NCBI GenBank assembly: GCA_963513935.1
Contig: OY740774.1
Coordinates: 95,983,668-96,047,667, forward strand
Length of the DNA: 64,000 nucleotides
Source: Aphrophora alni
Lineage: Eukaryota; Arthropoda; Insecta; Hemiptera; Aphrophoridae
Reading direction: 5' to 3'
Shown here one piece after another: positions 9,343 through 18,179 of the stretch (its first letter is position 1; each line of letters starts with the position of its first letter). The notes beneath the pieces were generated by a model that was given only the letters and a program-made list of their open reading frames with translations, was not told where the DNA came from and made no database searches. The translations under genes and the position numbers were made by a program.

Positions 9343-9488
9343 TGACGTCTATCTGTGCCCAGGTGCCCCATAGCGCTATGTGACGTCAATCTGTACTCAG
9401 GTGCCCCATAGCGCTATGCAACATCAATCTGTACTCAGGTGCCCCATAACGCTAGTCAATCTGTACTCAGGTGCCCCATAGCGCTATG
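9343..9488 (+). repeat. Four 33-38-bp tandem repeats with AGCGCT palindrome
   Basis: Units start at 9343, 9381, 9419 and 9456. Each contains ATCTGT(A/G)C(T/C)CAGGTGCCCCATA and CATAGCGCTATG, a 12-bp palindrome that is damaged in unit 3. Units 1 and 2 begin with TGACGT, so the CRE site is part of the repeat. Confidence 0.8.
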
Positions 9489-9527
9489 TGACGTAGTATT
9501 GTGACGTAGTATTGTGACGTAGTATTG
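9489..9527 (+). repeat. Three perfect 13-bp repeats, TGACGTAGTATTG
   Basis: Exact copies lie at 9489-9501, 9502-9514 and 9515-9527, directly before the TATA box at 9531. Each carries a TGACGTA CRE-like half-site. The 13-bp phasing places one site roughly every 1.2 helical turns. Confidence 0.85.
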
Positions 9528-9574
9528 TGCTTTATAGATTAGGTATATCTTAAGTTTAGTTAGTCTTCGTCGAG

Positions 9575-9597
9575 ATGTCGAGGAGGAAAGATCTCGG
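9575..9597 (+). CDS. First coding exon of a disrupted spliced gene (eight codons before a donor)
   Basis: An ATG at 9575 encodes MSRRKDL plus two bases before a consensus donor GG|GTAAGT (GT at 9598-9599). It lies about 40 bp downstream of the TATA box and CRE array. The rest of the gene is not seen, because a LINE begins at about 9825. The upstream copy of this unit (9141-9184) has lost the ATG. It could instead be an untranslated leader exon. Confidence 0.35.
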
Positions 9598-9824
9598 GTA
9601 AGTTAACATTGTACTTTGGACATCTGGTTTGCGTCTAAACTTAGGGCATCTGTTTCACGTAGGGGATTCTGTTACCCTAGTCTCTAGTACCCTAATGACG
9701 TCATCTCCAGTGACGTCGTTATGACGTCTCTGGAAGTGACGTCAGGGACCTATTGGCTTTTGTAACCCAAGTGCCCCAGTGCTCAGGTGCCCTAGTTTGT
9801 CGTAACCCAGGTGCCCTATATCCT

Positions 9825-12089
9825 ACTGGCGGAGATTTAAATGCCAAGCACACATATTGGGGTTCCAGGTTAATATCACCCAGAGGAAAGGAACTGTATG
9901 AGGCTGCGATAAGTTATCGGTGTGAATTTCAGTCAACAAGCACACCTACATACTGGCCGACTGATAATAGGAAAATTCCAGACCTAATAGATTTCTTCAT
10001 TTTGAAGGGAATTAATAGCAACTACACAGACATTGAGGCGACTGAGGAGCTTTCATCTGACCATACGCCCATTATTCTTACTGTCAGCCAAACAGTTATA
10101 AGGAAACAAAAACCTTCCACTCTGGTAAACGTTCATACCGACTGGGATGGATTTAAAAATGATTTGGATCGCAGAATAAACCTTAAATCGCCTCTTAAAA
10201 CAATAGAACAACTGGAGACTGAGCTTCAAAACCTAATTGCTAACATCCAATTATCGGCTTGGGAAAATACTCCAAAAGTCGAAGGAAAAACCAGAGGAAT
10301 TAACTATCCTATCGAAATTCGGGAAAAAATAAAAGAAAAAAGAAAAGCAAGACGAAGGTGGCAAGAATCACGAACACCACTGTCCAAAAATGTGTTAAAC
10401 CGGTTAGGTAAGGAATTGAAAAATATGATTATTGAAATAAAGAACGAAACCTTTAGTAACTACATGGGTAATTTGTCATACGATAAAACCAGTGACTATT
10501 CCTTGTGGAAAGCAGCTAGATCTCTTAAGAGACCTATTACTCAGTCTCCTCCTTTGAAGAAAGAAGATGGAACTTGGGCTAGAGATAGCAAAGAAAAGGT
10601 GGAATTATTTGCAGATTACTTGGAAGATACTTTCTGTGCTCCTACAAGGCAAACAGCAAAGGAAAACCTAGATAAAATGATCAACCCAGATAAATCGAAT
10701 ATCAGTCCTGCAACAGTGAAAGAGGTGATTCGAGAAATCAAAACGAAAGTTAAACAGAAAAAAGCTCCAGGTTATGACCTGATCACTGGTAAAGTTGTTA
10801 AAGAGCTTTCAAAGAAAGCTATTGTAAAATTAACATCCATTATTAATGCAGCAATAAGATTAACTTATGTTCCTCGTCAGTGGAAGGTGGCGGAAATTGT
10901 GATGATTCCGAAACCTGGAAAGCCAACCACAGAAAAAACCTCATACCGTCCAATATCGTTGCTGCCTGTCCTATCTAAGGTATTTGAAGGAATTATTTTG
11001 ACACGACTTATGGCAGTAATTCAAGAAAAAATGATTATACCATTGCATCAGTTTGGATTTCGCCAAAAGCACTCGACAATAGATCAGGTGCACAGATTAA
11101 CAAGCACTGTTGAAAAGGCCTTAGAAGAAAAAAATATATGTTCGGCTTTATTTCTAGACGTTGCTCAAGCTTTTGATAAAGTTTGGCATGTTGGAATTAA
11201 TAACAAATTAAAAGCTATACTTCCGCAAAAACTGAGTAAATTATTGAGTTCGTATTTAGCAGATAGACTTTTTAGAGTTCGGATGAATTCAGAATATTCA
11301 GAGCTAAGGAACATCAAAGCTGGAGTGCCTCAAGGTAGCGTACTTGGACCTATACTGTACTTAATCTATACTCATGATTTGCCTCAGGATGGTGACGTCT
11401 TAATTGCCACATTTGCTGATGATACGGCTATCCTGGCTGTAGGGAAAGATGTAGGAGATGCAACAAGTAAACTGCAAAATGCGACTGACCATGTCACTGC
11501 TTGGACTAAAAAATGGCGTATCAAGATTAATGAGACAAAATCAGTGCATGTAAACTTTACAAATAGAAAAGGTGTTTATAAGCCAGTATATATTGATCAA
11601 AATATAGTACCGTATGCCAACAGTGCAAAATATCTTGGTATGACCCTTGATGCTAAGCTACGTTGGAAGGAACATGTTAAGAAGAAACGTGAACAACTGG
11701 GTATTCAATTAAAGAAAATGCATTGGCTGATTGGAAGAAAGTCAGAATTATCAGTACATAACAAACTAGTGCTATACAAGCAAGTGCTAAAACCGGTATG
11801 GTTATATGGTATACAGCTATGGGGCTGCACTAAGAAGTCTAATATCAAAATTATTCAGACCTTTCAAAATAAAGTATTAAGGAATTTAGTGAAAGCTCCT
11901 TGGTATGTCAGCAATGACACTATTCACAGGGACTTGAAGATCGAAACGGTAGAGGCCGAAATACAAAAGCAAGCTAAAAAGCATGAGTCTCGACTCCATA
12001 ACCACCAAAACGTTGAAGTACTTCAGCTGCTTGACAACGCAGAGTTAGTGCGACGCCTTAAAAGACTGAAGCCTTTTGACTTGGTTTAA
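9825..12089 (+). CDS. Non-LTR retrotransposon ORF2: partial AP-like endonuclease plus reverse transcriptase
   Basis: The retained endonuclease C-terminal half has GGDLNAKH, PDLIDFFI and SSDHTPI, typical of the exonuclease-endonuclease-phosphatase fold. The reverse transcriptase has SYRPISLLPVLSKVFE, HQFGFRQKHST, the first catalytic Asp in FLDVAQAFDKVWH, AGVPQGSVLGP, and the FADD catalytic box (FADDTAIL). The KYLGMTLDAKLRWKEH thumb region follows, then a C-terminal domain ending LKPFDLV. There are no stops. The open frame extends upstream to 9753, but those first ~24 codons read the CRE repeat and are not part of the natural protein. The missing N-terminal endonuclease half means no autonomous activity is expected. 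Confidence 0.88.
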   Translation, partial: TGGDLNAKHTYWGSRLISPRGKELYEAAISYRCEFQSTSTPTYWPTDNRKIPDLIDFFILKGINSNYTDIEATEELSSDHTPIILTVSQTVIRKQKPSTLVNVHTDWDGFKNDLDRRINLKSPLKTIEQLETELQNLIANIQLSAWENTPKVEGKTRGINYPIEIREKIKEKRKARRRWQESRTPLSKNVLNRLGKELKNMIIEIKNETFSNYMGNLSYDKTSDYSLWKAARSLKRPITQSPPLKKEDGTWARDSKEKVELFADYLEDTFCAPTRQTAKENLDKMINPDKSNISPATVKEVIREIKTKVKQKKAPGYDLITGKVVKELSKKAIVKLTSIINAAIRLTYVPRQWKVAEIVMIPKPGKPTTEKTSYRPISLLPVLSKVFEGIILTRLMAVIQEKMIIPLHQFGFRQKHSTIDQVHRLTSTVEKALEEKNICSALFLDVAQAFDKVWHVGINNKLKAILPQKLSKLLSSYLADRLFRVRMNSEYSELRNIKAGVPQGSVLGPILYLIYTHDLPQDGDVLIATFADDTAILAVGKDVGDATSKLQNATDHVTAWTKKWRIKINETKSVHVNFTNRKGVYKPVYIDQNIVPYANSAKYLGMTLDAKLRWKEHVKKKREQLGIQLKKMHWLIGRKSELSVHNKLVLYKQVLKPVWLYGIQLWGCTKKSNIKIIQTFQNKVLRNLVKAPWYVSNDTIHRDLKIETVEAEIQKQAKKHESRLHNHQNVEVLQLLDNAELVRRLKRLKPFDLV

Positions 12090-12222
12090 AGTTCACAGTT
12101 GTGGGTGTGGAGCTGTGAACATAGGTATTGACATTGGGAAATAACCTAATAAACTGTCACGATTGCTGTTAGAAAATAAGCTGCTGGTTAGCTGATAAAG
12201 CTAGTTGTAGTGTTATAAATAA

Positions 12223-12270
<48 letters not shown>
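9825..12270 (+). mobile_element. 5'-truncated Jockey/CR1-group non-LTR retrotransposon with 46-A tail
   Basis: The element starts inside the endonuclease domain, runs through a reverse transcriptase with an uninterrupted frame, then a 3' UTR with a small hairpin (GTTCACAG 12091-12098 / CTGTGAAC 12113-12120), AATAAA near 12218, and a pure A tail at 12225-12270. The 5' junction falls at about 9821-9830, where homology with the CRE repeat unit stops. No clear target-site duplication was found. The open frame and long clean tail suggest a recent insertion. Confidence 0.88.
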
Positions 12271-12273
<3 letters not shown>

Positions 12274-13870
12274 AAGATCTGATATTGACAATAATTACGT
12301 ATAGTATGGGTTAACCTAACCAACTTCCTATTCATTATGATTCGAATTAAAATTAAACGATATTTTTCGATTTTTAAACAACTTTTTATGTTAAATTATT
12401 CTCAAGTCCCTATCCATTATAGTAGTCGGGTCGTCGTTATAGAATAACAAGTATAAAAATAATAATCCCTTCTTTAACTTATGGAAACACTGAATCAGGA
12501 TATTAAATACAAAATGTATATTTTTTATGGAATTTAAATTTATAATATCTATTATACTCCTAAGATATTACTCGCCATAAAACATTATTCTGTCCTAAGA
12601 AAGAAACCTATTACTCTACGTCTTACATTAGCCCTTTGAGGATGGCTCTCTCTTGGATTTATGAAGATTGATCTTTACCTCTCTCAATGGAAGACACCTC
12701 AATAGAGTCACTTAACTTTTACAAATTATAAGTTGCCAATACGAAGGTTTTATTAAGTATATTTGTCTAAATAGTATATTAAGTTTTACCTTTATAAAGG
12801 TGCTCTAAATACTTGTATTTTGTGAGAAGGTAAACTTATAATACATATTAAACACTTATTACAAAGATTTTTCTGGCAATATAACTTTAAAAACCACTGT
12901 ATTATTATGTATAATGTATATAAAAATGTTAAATATAACTAAAATATAGAACATAAGTAAATAACTAACAAATAATAACCTTTCCAAATATTTGTGGAAT
13001 ATTTGCATATCTTTTTATTTTCGATCAATAAGAAATTTACCTCTTTAGTATAATATTTAGACATTATGTAGTTTTAAATTATGTAAAATAAAAAAATTTA
13101 TTTTATTCTTATTGGACAAAAAGATCAACAAATAAACTTTATCTAACTTTATAAATTAATATTGAACTTTACATTTGAGATGTTTTAAATTTAATTACAG
13201 TATAACTAGAACACAATTTATTACAAACACTATTACAAAGTCACCATTTTCAGTGATGTATGAGTTACAAAAATCAAACTATAACTCACATCACTGCAAA
13301 CTCTACCTTCTACAATAAATGTAGCCATAATGTAACTATAACATAATCGAAAATAACTTAGCGTCAATGAAAATGGAGATAAACTGCAGTTTTCTCAAAG
13401 TACTATTCAGAATAATACCATAGAGAAATTTAGAATAATATTAAGTCTTTCATAATAATACAACGGGAATGGAACTACCTGTAGAATGCACAAAAGGATA
13501 TCGGAACCGTAGTGCTAACGTCACAAACAATAACCATAATACTATTAATTTGTAATTAATTAAAATTTAATTCTCCTAACAAATTTACAACAGAAACCCT
13601 GATAATCGTTAAAAAACAAATTTATAAAACCTAGATATTATTACATGACAGAGTTAGGAAAAACACTTATCTAATCTAGGAACTCTAAATTCTGGTGAAA
13701 CTTATGTTTAGAAATCCTCTCATTGAATCTGATATTATGAAAATTAATTATTGTAGTAAATTGCAGTAAACATTTAAGAAATTGTTTTACTAAAGTGAGA
13801 AAATATGAAATAATTATGGAAAATAATATCATAACAACCTTAGTTTATAACTATGCTTTATTATTGCAGC
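12271..13870. other. AT-rich non-coding sequence with one dispersed repeat copy
   Basis: No gene is seen. Bases about 12548-12760 are related to 49160-49370: shared blocks include TCTTACA(T/A)TAGCCCTT and ACACCTCAATAGAGT. The two form a dispersed repeat family of unknown class. The rest is unstructured AT-rich DNA. Confidence 0.5.
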
Positions 13871-13904
13871 TACGGCCGTTTCATCTTCAATGAGAAATCA
13901 TCAG
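13871..13904 (-). ncRNA. Hammerhead-ribozyme-like core, probably a Penelope-like element end
   Basis: On the minus strand a perfect CTGATGA (13904-13898) is followed by a weak stem II, then GAAACGGCCGTA: GAAA, a two-pair helix III (AC/GT, loop GGCC) and GTA as the cleavage triplet. Helix I can pair AGC before the core with GCT after it. Core letters are complete, but stem II is poor, so activity is doubtful. Confidence 0.45.
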
Positions 13905-14052
13905 GCTTTTGTAAATAGTCACAAATATTTTACACACAAGTATATAAACATATAAACATATCATATAATATAAAACATTTTATGAATTGAATCACTATAA
14001 TACGTTTTAAATATAATACAATAAAATCCGGAAATTAAAATTACTGTATGTA

Positions 14053-14084
<32 letters not shown>

Positions 14085-16400
14085 TGTATAATATATATAT
14101 ATAATTTAAAATACAGAATATGTTTAAATTGGTTTCCTCAATATTCATTTTGCAGACAACTTTTTTTACTTAATGCAAAGTCTATTTAAACGGGCTACAA
14201 AATATTTATTTTTCAAATTTTATTTTTAATTTGTTATTTAATTATATTTAAATAAATAATTTCTTTACCTTGTTGTAAATAAAGTATATAATTTCACGCT
14301 GTTAATAGACGTAATGTAAATAAATCGGTTTATAAGTGAAAATAAATATTACTATTAAAAATAAGAATTCACATAAAACATTTCTCCAACTTCAACCTAA
14401 AATAGCTATAATAGTGCATTACAATGAACGTAGGAAATTTCAGAAACTATAGAAATTTGTGTGTGACAAACATCTATAACAAGATAATTCATTGTAAAAA
14501 CGAAATGCCATATCTTAGAAAATAAAGAAATGTAAACGTTGAATATTTGTTTCATTTTATAAAGAAGTACAAAAGTAATGTTATTTTTATATGTATAAAA
14601 ATAAATACTGTCAAAACTAAATAATAAAGTAATTTGCTAATACCTAAAATATATTTATCCAAATTACAATTATATTATATTTAGTTATGATACTCATCTA
14701 TAAATATATTATTGTGATATTAGCCTAACCGACTGCTAACTACATAGCAATAATATTATTAACTTGCCCGAGCAATCCTGCTTCTAAACAGAATGCTGAT
14801 CATTCCTGTTTACAGCTGTTTCCCCTTTCTATCAGGTGTAGAAGAAATATTTACTTGAATAACAATTTATCGAACATTAAAGACATTGAATAAACAGTTA
14901 AATATACTTTAAAACCACGCATTATTATAAATTAAATTGTTAAAAATAAATTAATTTGTCCAGATAGTAACATTTACTACTTTGTACAATTCTTATGAAA
15001 ACCAAGCATAATGAAATGGAAAGTTTATTTTCACACAGCGAGTAAACCAGATTGATTGAATAAACTTGTGAGATTAAAGTACCTTCTACCACAGACTGCA
15101 AATTAAAAGTTGCACCAATCCACAATTTAAACGACATTTTATTTGAGCAGTCACAATCAGTTTTATGTTGGTTTGAAGTCGTTATCAAAACTTTTTAAAC
15201 CTCTTATTGGAACACTTTTATTGAACTTAAGGTTTCCCTATTCATTAGTGTAACGATAGCATTTTGTAATGTCGCTCTTCCTTCTATTTTAATACAAGTT
15301 GTATTCCTTTTACTTAATATAAAAAGTACACTTATGCACAATATATTTGCTATATAAAACTGGATGCTTTTCTATTTTATTGTTGTCCTTCTTTTTATTT
15401 ATTATACTTGTCTAAAATATTTACTGCTTGTACTACAATGTAGTGATTTTTAATTTTATATCATTGCAATTGAATACAGTTTATAAAAAAACGACTATAT
15501 ATGTCTGAAATTTTTACATTATTATTTTTCATTGTACTATATTCACGAAACAAGTTATTAGTATCTTAAATATGTTTAATTTTTTTAAACGTACAAACAA
15601 ATAGGGAATTTGATTACTACAAGAAAATACTGTGCTACAGGTTTAAAAAGGATAGTATGTTTCATTAAATTATGGTATGAATAACAATAAAATTCAGAGT
15701 AATTTGTAGGCTCAATCAAGACAATAAATAATTATTAAATCTACACCTAAAATAAACTATGTTAAATATACTCTAATTGTTAAATGATTGTTAAATAATT
15801 ATATATTATATTGACGGTTAAATTTTCACAAAGAATTCAAGTTTTACGTTTTTATTTCAAATCGTCGTAATATGAAACTTAATAATATTGACTTAAACAT
15901 ATTTTATATTGGTTTAAGTTAAGTGGATTTGATTTTCATCATCTAATATATTAAAGATGGAGTTTACCTGTTTAGAAACAATAAAACACCACAACGCGAC
16001 GCTAAATCAATTTTCTATATATCCACGTTATTTATGATGCAATAAATACAATCAAATCTGCCACTTAAAACTTCCACCATATTTTATGGAAGTTGGAAAT
16101 TTATGGCTACTCTATTGAACGATATACGAAAGTGATCGTAAAAATATCATATTTTTATTTTTGAGTAACATCTTTTCGTTGAACCCGTTGTTTCTGTAGT
16201 GCAGTAGTGATTTTTTTTTTATACCGTTAGTTTTAGTTTTTATTATTCCGCTCTAGATTTATGTTCCTTATGTAGGTTATAATTTTATTTTTCGTTTCTA
16301 ACATGTCTCCAGGCTACTAGGCTACAATGATTTTTTTTAACTTTTTTACGCTCTAGGCTTATTTAGGTTGTCTAGCGTTGACATATAGACTCGAAATAAA

Positions 16401-16438
<38 letters not shown>

Positions 16439-16775
16439 TATACAAATAAAAGCAATTAATTATGCCATTCAACTTTATTAATCTTTAGAAAAGATGTAAT
16501 TAAATTGGTAATAAAAATAAATGACATAGAGTAACTTTCTAAAGTTTTGATCTGTGCATTACCTTTGTTCAGATAGTTAAATATATATTTTAACAAAATT
16601 AAATTATTTTGATTTTTTTCAGAGAATAATTCCGTAGTGACTAAAAAAAAGTAGTCATATTTTTTTACAAATAAATACGATTTGTTGTTAAATAATTTTT
16701 TTTTTGGATCTTTATAAAATGACATCATGAGTAAATTACCTGATATTTGGAAGTGTATACAAATTTGTCATATTA

Positions 16776-16828
<53 letters not shown>

Positions 16829-17800
16829 ATATATTTTATTAGGCACAATATATTTTAGGTTTATAATATTAATAGTTTCGGTAGCAAAAATGATATCGAA
16901 AACTAATTCGCATATTAATTCGAATACTAATTCGACATCTAAAGTATAAATTCGTCTCTCTAAAGTTCGCCAATATTGAGATAGCATCTACAATCAAAGT
17001 TTGGAATAAACGGACTTCCTTAAACTTAAACTGAAGTAATTCTAAGACTTTCAACTTAAACACATATATTTCCTGCTCAAGGAACTGATTACAACTTTAC
17101 TAATCTATGGAAACAACATTATATACTAATGTATTCAGGTTTAATGCAGGTAAGTTAACCTGACTACAACCTAACCTAACATAACTTACCCTGAAAAAGT
17201 TATTTCTGAAAATATATTAAAATTATTTATTATTTATCGTTCTAATTTTTAGATAACTGTTTGACATCCCTAACCTCAATCCCCAGTGAATTGTAAGAAA
17301 TATCCATTTCTAAGTGTATAAATTTATGTTGTGTTTGTTATTAGTAATTCAAATGTAATCGCATTTTAAAGCGGAAACTCTATTACTGAAACAATTAAAT
17401 AGGGTCAACGTTGATTTATTCCTGTACAGGATTATTCCATTTCCATGTTATACGACAAAATACAGTGTAGTTTAATTAGGAATAAGGTCAGTGGAATAAT
17501 CCCATTGCATAATGTACGTATAATGTTGGATAGTTGTAAGTCGTATTTGTTATTTTCAATCAGGATGTAGTTTATGATTCTATAATGAATGATTTAATTG
17601 TAAAATGTTTATATATTTCCCAAGGATATGGAGAATGCATTACTCTCCATCAGGAACCCGTACTTGATTTCTGGTCATGTAATTTATTAACTAACTATTG
17701 GTGAGCGCCATTCTCAATAATTATATCATCCGTTTAAAGCAATCTACAATAAAGTATGACCTTATTAGTTTAAAATTATTAAAGCCAGTCCGTTAATAGC
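13905..17800. other. AT-rich non-coding stretch with microsatellites
   Basis: No gene is supported. It contains TA-rich tracts at 14051-14105, a 30-T run at 16406-16435, and a (TA)n tract at 16777-16826. A segment at 16965-17045 matches 28300-28370 in inverted orientation (shared GTTTAAGTTTAAGGAAGTCC). Short open frames here are AT-rich and resemble no family. Confidence 0.5.
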
Positions 17801-17819
17801 TATCAAAAAGTAAGTGCAG

Positions 17820-17886
17820 GTGTGTCTATGTGAGTGTATGTGAGTGTGTGTGTGAGTGTGTGTGTGTGTGTGTGTGCGCGCACGCG
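17820..17886 (+). repeat. (TG)n microsatellite
   Basis: An imperfect GTGTGAGTGT run passes into a purer (TG)n tract and a GCGCGCACGCG tail, which could adopt Z-DNA. It lies just upstream of a Penelope-type terminal fragment. Confidence 0.8.
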
Positions 17887-18019
17887 TGTATGTCAAGAAT
17901 AAATATTATATTTCCCAAATTATCATAGTATACTATGTAGTGCCGGCACGGTGACATTAAAATATTGTGTTTCTCGTGCGTGAATGTTATGTGTTACTTG
18001 TATTTTTGTGTTGAATATT

Positions 18020-18178
18020 TTAACTAAGTGTTATCACCCGACGATGGACGATAATGTCCGAAACACGTGTTGTGAATAAATACATGACAATATAAACAAA
18101 ATAGAATTATCCAAGGATTGCTGGCGGTAAATCAAAAATAAATACAGTTATTCAAGCATATCCGGTTACTCTAGAATA
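18020..18178 (+). mobile_element. Penelope-like terminal-repeat fragment
   Basis: This roughly 155-bp block is repeated at about 57724-57880: both have AAGTGTTATCACCCGACGAT at the start and TTATTCAAGCATATCCGGTT near the end. It contains the hammerhead-like motif at 18031-18079. Assignment to Penelope-like elements rests on the hammerhead architecture and on similar motifs next to GIY-YIG coding scraps elsewhere in the window. Confidence 0.55.
18031..18079 (+). ncRNA. Hammerhead-ribozyme-like motif with all three helices
   Basis: Helix I pairs TTATCAC (18031-18037) with GTGAATAA (18072-18079, one bulge). The core CCGACGA (18038-18044) has one departure from CUGANGA (U4 to C). Helix II is a perfect GGAC/GTCC (18046-18049 / 18056-18059) with loop GATAAT. 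GAAA (18060-18063) leads into a minimal helix III (AC/GT, loop ACGT) and GTT, with predicted cleavage after 18071. The fold is a type I hammerhead; the core substitution probably lowers or abolishes activity. Confidence 0.55.
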
Positions 18179-18179
18179 T

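Larger units (their letters stand above)
9277..9536 (+). promoter_or_regulatory. CRE/ATF-site cluster with TATA box
   Basis: Perfect CRE palindromes TGACGTCA lie at 9277-9284 and 9381-9388, and again in the next unit at 9696-9703 and 9737-9744. Many TGACG half-sites lie between them. The cluster ends in three TGACGTAGTATTG repeats and a TTTATA box (9531-9536), about 40 bp ahead of an ATG with a splice donor. This layout looks like a strong inducible promoter/enhancer. Adenovirus ITRs and early promoters also use CRE/ATF sites, but that comparison is analogy only. Confidence 0.6.
9141..9824 (+). repeat. Tandemly duplicated ~420-bp control unit (second copy cut by a LINE)
   Basis: AGTCTTCGTCGA occurs at 9141 and again at 9562. 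After it, both copies keep a GATCTC(T/G)GGTA(G/A)GTTA donor-like block, then about 90 bp of spacer, then AATGACGTCAT at 9275 and 9694 with further TGACG sites, then AGGTGCCC(C/T) repeats. The offset is 419-421 bp, so this is one duplicated unit. The second copy ends at about 9824 where the non-LTR retrotransposon begins. Confidence 0.75.

Noticed and set aside
16406..16435. 30-T run as the tail of a minus-strand retroposon
   Set aside because: No SINE or LINE body was recognised to its left or right.
16736..16987. Frames with Ile-Tyr runs here and at 35295-35495 and 41857-42066
   Set aside because: They are translations of TA tracts.
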